A stretch of 5,326 nucleotides of DNA from an uncultured Saprospiraceae bacterium (GTDB taxonomy: Bacteria > Bacteroidota > Bacteroidia > Chitinophagales > Saprospiraceae): NCBI GenBank assembly GCA_937930625.1, contig CALHBW010000320.1, positions 1 to 5,326 on the forward strand, given 5' to 3'. Position numbers and translations under genes: made by a program. This document shows, piece after piece, positions 1-4,880 of the stretch. The notes under the pieces were generated by a model, which saw only the letters and a program-made list of their open reading frames with translations, was not told the DNA's origin and did not search any database. Each line of letters starts with the position of its first letter. Position 1 is the first letter of the stretch.

Positions 1-186
1 TTAGACCAACTATTAGCGGAAAATGGGGCATTGGCAGGACTCACTAAGCCCATGCGTGAGCGTTTGGATATTGATGAATTGATGCGTGAACAAAATTACA
101 AACATCCAACCAAAGAAGAGTTAGACGAAATCATGCAAGAAGCTGATATTCAAGAACCTATCGAAGATTTACTCAATATGATTTGA
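1..186 (+). CDS. C-terminal part of a small acidic protein, probable antitoxin of a PIN-type toxin-antitoxin pair
   Basis: An open frame runs from the window edge to a TGA stop at 184-186 and gives 61 residues without a visible start, so the gene is 5'-truncated by the window. The product is acidic (16 D/E against 6 K/R) and looks helical, ending EPIEDLLNMI. I do not recognise a named family. The antitoxin call is an inference from position: the next frame, overlapping by 5 bases, encodes the tail of a PIN-domain toxin, and VapB-like antitoxins normally sit directly upstream of their toxin with overlapping or near-touching ends. The last few codons lie at or near a deletion junction, so the native C-terminus may have differed. 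It could also be an unrelated small protein that merely precedes the toxin remnant. Confidence 0.5.
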   Translation, partial: LDQLLAENGALAGLTKPMRERLDIDELMREQNYKHPTKEELDEIMQEADIQEPIEDLLNMI

Positions 187-301
187 CCCAATAGCCGCCA
201 CTGCTTCTGTTATCAATGCCACATTACTAACTACCGATAAAGACTTCGCCCACCTTAACTCATCGTATCTTGACTTGCGTTTGATTACATTGACAAAATG
301 A
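182..301 (+). pseudogene. PIN-domain (VapC-like) toxin, C-terminal remnant
   Basis: This frame, offset from the upstream gene, reads 39 residues starting FDPIAATAS, followed by LLTTDKDFAHL and ending at TGA 299-301. The A-A-T-A helix followed by a T-x-D-x-D-F motif is the usual C-terminal half of PIN-domain ribonucleases, where the acidic residues help bind the catalytic metal. D19 and D21 of the remnant fit those positions. A PIN toxin is normally about 130 residues. The N-terminal part, including the first catalytic aspartate (the DTN-type motif), is absent: an in-frame TGA lies at 179-181 and the antitoxin-like frame occupies the DNA before it. The remnant has no plausible start codon and cannot make an active nuclease. 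The simplest explanation is an internal deletion removing about 90 codons. A sequencing or assembly deletion would look the same. Confidence 0.62.
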
Positions 302-339
302 TTGAAGCTGCTGTTTGACATCGTGCCGAGACTTGGCAG

Positions 340-373
340 ATTCCGAATCGTACCGATAGCTATCGGTAGGAAT
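340..373. repeat. 18-bp perfect palindrome with outer arms
   Basis: TACCGATAGCTATCGGTA at 351-368 equals its own reverse complement. ATTCC at 340-344 can also pair with GGAAT at 369-373, leaving a six-base bulge on the left. Cores of the type CGATAGCTATCG look like a dispersed intergenic palindrome, but copy number in this genome cannot be judged here. Confidence 0.7.
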
Positions 374-428
374 GACGGCTTGCTTTTTGGCGTTTTTGAA
401 TTGAAGTCAATTGTCTATCCATTTTCCC

Positions 429-453
429 CTCACTGCAAAAACTTTGCAGTGAG
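429..453. repeat. Hairpin with 11-bp stem and 3-nt loop
   Basis: CTCACTGCAAA at 429-439 pairs perfectly with TTTGCAGTGAG at 443-453 around the loop AAC. No run of T follows on either strand and no gene ends nearby, so a Rho-independent terminator is not well supported. It is better described as an intergenic hairpin repeat. Confidence 0.65.
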
Positions 454-495
454 AACCTTTAAATTGCGATTGAAACGTTTCAAAAGGGACATTCT

Positions 496-528
496 CCGAA
501 CCCTTTGATAGAGGGGTTCTTCTCGGAT
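496..528. repeat. Imperfect inverted repeat
   Basis: TCCGA at 496-500 pairs with TCGGA at 524-528. Inside it, GAACCC (499-504) can pair with GGGTTC (515-520) as an alternative register. It is the third inverted repeat within 200 bp, which supports reading this area as repeat-derived rather than coding. Confidence 0.45.
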
Positions 529-880
529 TTTGGCGGAACTTCAATAAACAACTCCAAACCAAAACGTCATTCTGAATTTATTTCTCCCGTACAGTTGTCG
601 GGACTCCCAAGCTACAAGCACGATGTTGAATGTGAGCTAAAAAATTACATTTCATTCAAAAACAACAAGTTATACGATAAAGGGAAAAGAGTCGCATTAA
701 TTGTTTAATTTATTTATGGGAATTGCCTAATTTTGTTTAGAATGATTCGGATAGATAGTCGAAGTGTTTCAGATTGTGTTCCGAGTGGTGTTTTCGCGCC
801 ACTTTATATACGAAAACTTCTCTGTAAATCCGTCCGATAGTTTTCTTTACTTTCTTCATGGCAAAATGTTTTGTTCAAAG

Positions 881-908
881 TATCGAGTAGCGAGTATTGA
901 GTATCGAG
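881..908. repeat. Tandem heptamer array, TATCGAG unit, four copies
   Basis: Four adjoining 7-bp units occur: TATCGAG, TAGCGAG, TATTGAG and TATCGAG. The first and last are identical and the middle two differ by one base each. The 7-bp period is shared with arrays of different sequence elsewhere in the window. Confidence 0.85.
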
Positions 909-1035
909 TTTGACCAAATGTAACGCTTTTTATGGCATTCGACACCCCAAAATTCGTAACTCTAATTTGCTTGAAAGATGAATGAATCAGTCGATAGACG
1001 ATAGTTTTTAATCTCAATTTCAACCCTTTTAATTT

Positions 1036-1065
1036 GAGGTTGAGGTTGAATTTGATTTTGAAGTT
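1036..1065. repeat. Degenerate tandem hexamer array
   Basis: Five adjoining hexamers start with GA: two GAGGTT units, then GAATTT, GATTTT and GAAGTT. The DNA just before it (about 1008-1025) carries partly complementary text, so the two together form a weak inverted repeat. This is the only array in the window with a 6-bp rather than 7-bp period. Confidence 0.55.
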
Positions 1066-1113
1066 AATTACCGTTTTTCGACATTGTTAATTTCGCTATT
1101 GAAACAATCATAT

Positions 1114-1127
1114 GAACTAATTAGTTC
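1114..1127. repeat. 14-bp perfect palindrome
   Basis: GAACTAATTAGTTC is its own reverse complement. It lies in AT-rich spacer with no adjacent gene start, so an operator role is possible but unsupported. Confidence 0.5.
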
Positions 1128-1280
1128 CCTTATTGTATTAAAAATGAATGACTTACGAAAATTATCAACAAATAATGTGTAAATTAACTATACGAAACAA
1201 TAAATTTAAATTGGCAAAAAAAATACAGTGAAGAAGGAGTGTTGGAAAAGTACAATATTTACAATATTTTAATTTTTTTT

Positions 1281-1294
1281 CATTAACCATTAAC
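1281..1294 (+). repeat. Left copy of 14-bp direct repeat flanking the hairpin element
   Basis: CATTAACCATTAAC occurs here and again, identical and in the same orientation, at 1556-1569. It is itself two copies of the heptamer CATTAAC. As a flanking pair it resembles a target-site duplication, but it could equally be two pieces of one heptamer array. Confidence 0.8.
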
Positions 1295-1555
1295 TAGGGC
1301 GAACGCAAGGGATTTTTAGTGATGTGTAATGTTGTGATTTTTAGATTTTCGGGAAGTCCACTCGGCTGACATTTTACAAATGGCAGACGAGTATATTTGT
1401 GCTTCGAGTTTAATTTTTTTATTTAAACTTTATAACAATTTGATTTTGAATACAATGTACTAATGTTGTCGTCTGCCATTTGAAAAATGTCAGCCGACTC
1501 GCGCTTGTCCTATGATTTTTAAAACACATTACAGAAACTTTCTTGCGTTCACAAC
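1295..1555. mobile_element. MITE-like non-coding hairpin element, about 261 bp
   Basis: The core is an inverted repeat: 1361-1390 against 1469-1498 pairs at 28 of 30 positions (CGGCTGACATTTT and CAAATGGCAGACGA blocks) around a 78-bp AT-rich centre. Weaker inverted similarity continues outward: TGTAATGT (1326-1333) against ACATTACA (1526-1533), and GAACGCAAG (left, about 1301-1309) against its complement CTTGCGTTC near the right end (1542-1550). Identical 14-bp direct repeats flank it on both sides. This is the layout of a miniature inverted-repeat transposable element: terminal inverted repeats, no coding capacity and a possible target duplication. No transposase is present, so any movement would need one elsewhere. 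TATATTTG at 1392-1399 matches the Bacteroidota -7 consensus and could bring an outward promoter, but I see no -33 partner. Alternatively it is a structured leader or a plain intergenic hairpin. Confidence 0.5.
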
Positions 1556-1569
1556 CATTAACCATTAAC
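1556..1569 (+). repeat. Right copy of the 14-bp direct repeat, abutting the WD40 start codon
   Basis: This is the second copy of CATTAACCATTAAC, ending one base before the ATG at 1570. Translation initiation of the WD40 gene therefore has repeat DNA, not a Shine-Dalgarno sequence, directly upstream, as is usual in Bacteroidota. Confidence 0.8.
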
Positions 1570-2469
1570 ATGACCATAGAACAAATTAGCCGCCTCACAG
1601 GGCATCGCTCCTCCATATACACGCTCGTGCAAGGCGATTCGCCGCGCGAATTTTTGTCGGGTGGGGGAGATGGTTGGGTGGTTCGGTGGGATTTGGAGCA
1701 TACAACGGAGGCGCAGGTCTTGGCTAAGGTGGAAGGGAATATTTTTTCATTACTGTATGTGCCTGAAAAGCAATTATTATTGGCGGGCAATATGTATGGT
1801 GGTTTGCATTGGATTTCGATAGGAGAGGGGCGCGATTTGCGGAATATTGCCCATCACAAAAATGGTATTTATGATATTAGATATGTCGATGACCACATTT
1901 ACACCGCAGGCGGCGACGGCAAACTGACGAAATGGCAACCCGAAGTCATGCGCCCGATAGAAACATTCGCACTGACAACTGAAAGCATACGCTCACTCAC
2001 CTACAACGCAGCACGACAAGAATGGGCTGTAGGCGCAAGCGACCACGCTATTTATTTGCTGGATAATCATTTACAAATAAAAAAAAGTATAAGGAATGCA
2101 CACGATAATTCGGTATTTAGTGTGCGTTATTCGCCTGATGGTAAGTACTTATTGAGTGGCGGACGGGATGCCCATTTGAAGGTGTGGGATGTGGCGAGTG
2201 ATTTTGAATTGGTGAAGTCGCAACCCGCGCATTGGTTTACTTTGAATGACATCGCGTATCATCCTGAAGGTCATCTTTTTGCTACTGCAAGTCGCGATAA
2301 AACCATCAAAATATGGGCTGCGGACACATTTAAATTGCTCAAAGTCATCGATACAGCAAGGCATGGCTGTCATGTCAATTCGGTCAATAAATTACTCTGG
2401 ACAAGCCACAAAAATCAACTCATTTCATGTAGTGATGACCGCACAATTATGGTTTGGGACGTAGCGTAA
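1570..2469 (+). CDS. WD40 repeat protein, seven-bladed beta-propeller
   Basis: The 299-residue product consists almost wholly of WD40 repeats and probably closes as one seven-bladed propeller used for protein-protein contacts. Approximate blades: 9-44 (GH...VVRWD), 52-85, 94-125 (H...GGDGKLTKW), 134-168, 177-211 (AH...SGGRDAHLKVWD), 219-253 (AH...SRDKTIKIW) and 262-299 (SDDRTIMVWDVA). Blades 1, 5, 6 and 7 keep the GH/AH and WD signatures; blades 2 and 4 are degenerate. There is no signal peptide or membrane segment, and no extra kinase or peptidase domain, so a cytoplasmic scaffold is the best guess; the partner is unknown. I chose ATG 1570. The frame opens further to TTG 1543, but those codons lie in the flanking repeat and element end and do not resemble protein sequence. 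It converges with the small membrane protein gene. The repeat family is certain, the cellular role is not. Confidence 0.9.
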   Translation: MTIEQISRLTGHRSSIYTLVQGDSPREFLSGGGDGWVVRWDLEHTTEAQVLAKVEGNIFSLLYVPEKQLLLAGNMYGGLHWISIGEGRDLRNIAHHKNGIYDIRYVDDHIYTAGGDGKLTKWQPEVMRPIETFALTTESIRSLTYNAARQEWAVGASDHAIYLLDNHLQIKKSIRNAHDNSVFSVRYSPDGKYLLSGGRDAHLKVWDVASDFELVKSQPAHWFTLNDIAYHPEGHLFATASRDKTIKIWAADTFKLLKVIDTARHGCHVNSVNKLLWTSHKNQLISCSDDRTIMVWDVA

Positions 2470-2523
2470 TGCCTCCGGCTTGCGTTTGCGGACTACTTGC
2501 ACAAGCGAGGCGCATTACGCTAC
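2461..2523. terminator. GC-rich inverted repeat spanning the WD40 stop codon, possible bidirectional terminator
   Basis: GTAGCGTAATGC (2461-2472) pairs perfectly with GCATTACGCTAC (2512-2523), so the WD40 TAA at 2467-2469 lies inside the left arm. A second arrangement is possible: AATGCCTCCGGCTTG (2469-2483) pairs at 13 of 15 positions with 2529-2543. The element sits between two convergent stops, as a shared terminator would, but no T run follows on either strand, so it may act with Rho or be only a repeat. Confidence 0.4.
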
Positions 2524-2553
2524 AGGAACGAGCCGGAAGCATTGTTCTACGAT

Positions 2554-2575
2554 ACGCGGACTGGAAGTGCCGCGT
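2554..2575 (-). terminator. Hairpin at the stop codon of the small membrane protein gene
   Basis: ACGCGG (2554-2559) pairs with CCGCGT (2570-2575) around a 10-nt loop. The hairpin overlaps the first base of the stop triplet (2575-2577). No T run follows. Together with the neighbouring inverted repeat it fills the convergent gap with GC-rich structure in an otherwise AT-rich area. Confidence 0.3.
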
Positions 2576-2799
2576 TACATTTCATTATCCAGAATATCTT
2601 CGTTAATTGTATTTTTTTCTTTTGAATTAGAAAGAAAGAGTGGTAGCAAAACTGCCAAAATAAACATCACCGTACTCACCGTAAGCACTATATTTGCGTA
2701 AGGATAAGACATTATCCGAAACATATATCCTGCTATAATGCCTACAAAACCAAGCACTAACATCAAGACAATTATAATGGCATAAGCTAAATTATTCAT
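2575..2799 (-). CDS. Small two-helix membrane protein, 74 residues
   Basis: The frame starts at ATG 2799-2797 and encodes a short N-terminus, one hydrophobic helix at about residues 4-27 (LAYAIIIVLMLVLGF...), a short loop RIMSYPYA, a second helix at about 36-56 (NIVLTVSTVMFILAVLLPLFL) and a charged tail rich in K, E, D and N. Two clean hydrophobic segments with a polar tail strongly suggest a real inner-membrane protein; the tail and loop locations are uncertain. The loop and following helix (F-R-I-M-x-x-P-x-A-N) loosely recall the FKIMHWPGA-type motif I associate with GldL-like and other small Bacteroidota membrane proteins, but this is a weak resemblance from memory. It lies 248 bp downstream of pyrG on the same strand and converges with the WD40 gene. 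A heptamer array begins 2 bp before its start codon. Function unknown. Confidence 0.7.
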   Translation of the reverse strand: MNNLAYAIIIVLMLVLGFVGIIAGYMFRIMSYPYANIVLTVSTVMFILAVLLPLFLSNSKEKNTINEDILDNEM

Positions 2800-2800
2800 A

Positions 2801-2870
2801 GATAATGATTAATGGATAATTGATAATGTCAATATGTTCGCCAAATTGAAAATTGATAATTGATAATTAA
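2801..2870. repeat. Heptamer-period array, GATAATG/AATTGAT type, upstream of the small membrane gene
   Basis: Units of 7 bp begin GATAATG, ATTAATG, GATAATT, GATAATG (2801-2828). After two unrelated heptamer lengths, four AT-rich units of the AAATTGA/TAATTGA type follow at 2843-2870, in the same phase. On the minus strand this is the sequence immediately before the ATG of the membrane protein. Confidence 0.75.
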
Positions 2871-2962
2871 TTTATTTTTTATTTCATAAAAAACTTAAAA
2901 TCAAATAATTACAAAATAAAATTAGTTATCAATTGTACATTCTCAATTCTCAATTTGGCGAA
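2837..2962. repeat. Inverted repeat between pyrG and the small membrane gene
   Basis: TTCGCCAAATTG (2837-2848) is the exact complement of CAATTTGGCGAA (2951-2962). Extending inward, the arms 2837-2860 and 2939-2962 match at about 22 of 24 positions around a 78-bp AT-rich spacer. No open frame occupies the spacer. The spacer length equals that of the element at 1361-1498, though the arm sequences differ. Confidence 0.7.
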
Positions 2963-2994
2963 GACATTGATAATGTATAACGGATAATGAATAA

Positions 2995-3011
2995 TTTTCG
3001 CACGGCGAAAA
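2995..3011 (-). terminator. Small hairpin downstream of pyrG, weak terminator candidate
   Basis: TTTTCGC (2995-3001) pairs with GCGAAAA (3005-3011) around loop ACG. Read on the minus strand it lies about 37 nt past the pyrG stop and is followed by TTATTC, a poor U tract. It could end the pyrG transcript or be one of several TTTCGC/GCGAAA mini-hairpins in this window (others at 4699-4713 and, in modified form, 5063-5077). Confidence 0.3.
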
Positions 3012-3024
3012 ACCTGCGTTAAAT

Positions 3025-3059
3025 CATTATCAATTATCCATTGTACATTATCCATTATT
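3025..3059. repeat. Heptamer array overlapping the 3' end of pyrG
   Basis: Five adjoining 7-bp units occur: CATTATC, AATTATC, CATTGTA, CATTATC and CATTATT. The pyrG stop triplet (3048-3050 on the + strand) lies in the fourth unit, and the fifth encodes part of the terminal G-N-N-G. The units are the reverse complement of the GATAATG units at 2801-2828, so the two arrays face each other across the gap. Confidence 0.85.
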
Positions 3060-4652
3060 TCCCATTGCCGCCTTTACAAAGTGCACAAATAAGGGGTGTG
3101 GATTTTCGACAGTACTTTTGAGTTCCGGGTGAAACTGAACACCAACAAACCAGGGATGGTCTTTGATTTCGACAATTTCGACCAAGCCTGTCTTGGGATT
3201 GACACCCGTAGCGACTAAGCCCCCTGTATTGAATTGTTTTTCGTAATGATCATTAAATTCGTAACGGTGGCGGTGGCGTTCCCGGACGGTAGTGTCTCCA
3301 TAGGCTTGCTGTGCGAGGGAGCCGGGTTCGAGTTCACATTCGTAAGCACCGAGTCGCATGGTGCCACCGAGTTGTGTGATGTTTTTTTGTTCTTCCATCA
3401 TATTGATGACGGGATAAGGTGTATTGGGGTCAACTTCGGTGGAAGCAGCATCATCAAGTTGGAGGACATTACGAGCAAATTCGACGACGGCACACTGCAT
3501 GCCCAGGCAGATACCAAAGAAAGGAATCCGCTGCTCGCGCACATGGCGTATAGCAATAATTTTGCCTTCAACACCTCGTTGTCCAAAACCGGGCGCGACG
3601 AGTACACCATCTACATTTTTCAATAAATCTCTTACATTTTCGTGGGTAATTTGCTCGGAATGAATGGGTTTTACATGTACTTTACATTCGTTGATTGCGC
3701 CGGCATGAACGAATGATTCGTGGATGGATTTGTAAGCATCGGGCAGCTCATTGTACTTTCCGACTAAGGCGATACGCACCTCGCGCAAAGGGTTTTTGAG
3801 TTTGCCGAGAAAAGTTTTCCATTCTGTAAGGTCGGGTTCGTGCTTGCTATCAAGATGAAATTTTTTGAGTACCGTGACGTCGAGTTTTTCTTTGAGCATC
3901 AGTATCGGCACATCATAAATCGTATCGGCATCCATCGCCTCAATGACGGACTCTAAATCAACATTGCAAAATAGCGCGAGCTTTTTACGAATCGACATGC
4001 GAAGCGGATGCTCGGTGCGACAAACGAGGATGTCGGGCTGTACGCCGTAGCTCAAGAGTGTCTTGACAGAGTGTTGTGTGGGCTTGGTTTTCAGTTCTTT
4101 AGCTGCATTGAGATAGGGAATGTAGGTGAGGTGAATGACCATGCAATTGGTGGCACCGAGTTCCCAACGCATTTGTCGCATGGCTTCGACGTAGGGCAGG
4201 GATTCGATGTCGCCGACCGTGCCGCCAATCTCGGATATGATAAATTCGTAGTCGTCCGTTTCGCCCAACAAACAAAACCGCCGCTTGATTTCGTCGGTGA
4301 TATGTGGAACGATTTGCACGGTTTTACCCAAATAATCGCCTGCACGTTCTTTGTTGATGACGGTCTGATAAATACGTCCTGTGGTGACATTATTGGCTTG
4401 AGAGGTGGGTACGTTAAGGAAACGCTCATAATGTCCCAAGTCGAGGTCGGTTTCTGCACCATCGTCGGTCACGTAGCACTCACCATGTTCATATGGATTG
4501 AGTGTGCCGGGATCGACATTGATATAGGGGTCAAATTTTTGAATCGTTACGGAAAAACCACGCGCCTGAAGCAATTTGGCAAGTGAGGCAGAGATGATTC
4601 CCTTGCCCAAAGAAGAACTTACGCCACCCGTAACAAATATGTATTTTGTCAT
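3048..4652 (-). CDS. pyrG: CTP synthase (UTP-ammonia ligase, glutamine-hydrolysing)
   Basis: Cytoplasmic PyrG makes CTP from UTP, ATP and glutamine, the last step of de novo pyrimidine nucleotide synthesis. The 534-residue product is full length (E. coli PyrG is 545). The N-terminal amidoligase domain (about 1-270) has the P-loop GGVSSSLGKG at 9-18, the DPYINVDPGT motif at 41-50, the Mg-binding DLDLGHYERF at 69-78, EIGGTVGDIESLP at 141-153 and the UTP/CTP-contacting KTKPTQHSVK at 188-197. The C-terminal class I glutamine amidotransferase domain (about 292-528) has the nucleophile Cys382 in GICLGMQ, LGGTMRLG at 428-435, RHRHRYE at 459-465 and the His508/Glu510 pair in FHPE. The oxyanion loop reads APGFGQRG instead of the PGGFGxRG of E. 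coli. ATG 4652 gives the standard MTKYIFVTGG start. All catalytic residues are present. The last residues, GNNG, come from repeat DNA. The gene appears monocistronic or leads into the small membrane gene. Confidence 0.98.
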   Translation of the reverse strand: MTKYIFVTGGVSSSLGKGIISASLAKLLQARGFSVTIQKFDPYINVDPGTLNPYEHGECYVTDDGAETDLDLGHYERFLNVPTSQANNVTTGRIYQTVINKERAGDYLGKTVQIVPHITDEIKRRFCLLGETDDYEFIISEIGGTVGDIESLPYVEAMRQMRWELGATNCMVIHLTYIPYLNAAKELKTKPTQHSVKTLLSYGVQPDILVCRTEHPLRMSIRKKLALFCNVDLESVIEAMDADTIYDVPILMLKEKLDVTVLKKFHLDSKHEPDLTEWKTFLGKLKNPLREVRIALVGKYNELPDAYKSIHESFVHAGAINECKVHVKPIHSEQITHENVRDLLKNVDGVLVAPGFGQRGVEGKIIAIRHVREQRIPFFGICLGMQCAVVEFARNVLQLDDAASTEVDPNTPYPVINMMEEQKNITQLGGTMRLGAYECELEPGSLAQQAYGDTTVRERHRHRYEFNDHYEKQFNTGGLVATGVNPKTGLVEIVEIKDHPWFVGVQFHPELKSTVENPHPLFVHFVKAAMGNNG

Positions 4653-4660
4653 TAATTTCG

Positions 4661-4695
4661 TGATTGGTGATTGGTGATTGGTGATTGGTGATTCG
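4661..4695. repeat. Tandem heptamer array, TGATTGG unit, in the pyrG leader
   Basis: Four identical TGATTGG units and a fifth TGATTCG run without interruption. On the minus strand the units read CCAATCA and end 8 bp before the pyrG ATG, so the array forms the proximal 5' untranslated region, where a ribosome-binding site would be in other bacteria. This is the most perfect array in the window. Confidence 0.92.
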
Positions 4696-4698
4696 TTT

Positions 4699-4713
4699 TT
4701 TCGCTGCGCGAAA
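4699..4713. repeat. Mini-hairpin in the pyrG leader
   Basis: TTTCGC (4699-4704) pairs with GCGAAA (4708-4713) around loop TGC, just distal to the heptamer array. If transcription starts at the predicted promoter, it would form in the pyrG leader RNA. Confidence 0.4.
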
Positions 4714-4753
4714 TGTCAAAATTCACCAATTCACAAAACCTTGTTACGGGATG

Positions 4754-4761
4754 CAAAAGTA
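4754..4761 (-). promoter_or_regulatory. Predicted pyrG promoter -7 element
   Basis: The minus strand reads TACTTTTG here, an exact match to the Bacteroidota sigma-A-type -7 consensus TAnnTTTG, followed by CATCCCG. I see no TTTG at the expected -33 distance (about 4781-4785), so only half of the promoter is supported. A start about 7 nt downstream would give pyrG a leader of about 95 nt containing the mini-hairpin and the TGATTGG array. Confidence 0.45.
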
Positions 4762-4827
4762 CGAAGAAAATTCGGGTTACGGGTCGTGGGTTGCTGGTTA
4801 ATTTTGCAAAACGAAAACATAAACAAC

Positions 4828-4867
4828 AAGGACGTAGAGAAAATTCATGAATTTTCTCTACGTCCTT
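4828..4867. repeat. 40-bp perfect palindrome
   Basis: Bases 4828-4847 are the exact reverse complement of 4848-4867. Each arm begins AAGGACGTAGAGA and the centre is AAAATTCATGAATTTT, with no spacer. The GTAGAGA/TCTCTAC core resembles palindromic intergenic repeats I recall as frequent in Bacteroidota and cyanobacteria. It lies 67 bp upstream of the predicted pyrG -7 box and 262 bp past the peroxiredoxin stop, so it may insulate the two same-strand genes as a terminator, although only ATAATC-like sequence and no T run follows. Confidence 0.9.
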
Positions 4868-4880
4868 ATAATCTGGACTT

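Larger units (their letters stand above)
302..1280. other. Gene-poor spacer with scattered palindromes and short repeats
   Basis: No convincing gene was found in this stretch of nearly 1 kb. Two short open frames at 302-508 and 505-708 exist, but the first is built from palindromic DNA and neither has a recognisable domain. Besides the separately listed repeats, there is a weak hairpin at 784-803 (AGTGGTG against CGCCACT, loop TTTTCG) and an adjoining 9-bp tandem duplication TACAATATT at 1251-1268. The remainder from about 930 to 1280 is strongly AT-rich. The contents fit a decayed region behind the broken toxin gene. A small RNA cannot be ruled out by eye. Confidence 0.6.

Noticed and set aside
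302..708. Two short open frames (302-508 and 505-708) as possible small genes
   Set aside because: Their translations run through palindromic repeat DNA, show no recognisable domain and have no supporting context; the C-terminal part of the second frame is unassigned but too short to call.
728..735. TAATTTTG as a + strand promoter -7 element
   Set aside because: The nearest TTG (701-703) is too far upstream for a -33 partner, and no gene follows for more than 800 bp.
881..908. Short tandem repeats as a CRISPR array
   Set aside because: The units are 7 bp and directly adjoining, without spacers, and no cas gene is present.
1543..1569. TTG 1543 as the start of the WD40 gene
   Set aside because: The nine extra codons are encoded by the end of the hairpin element and the direct repeat; ATG 1570 gives a natural start just before blade 1.
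3234..3626. A 130-codon + strand open frame, with others at 4008-4586 and 4091-4462
   Set aside because: All lie within pyrG, whose reading frame is fully conserved with all catalytic motifs; these are shadow frames.
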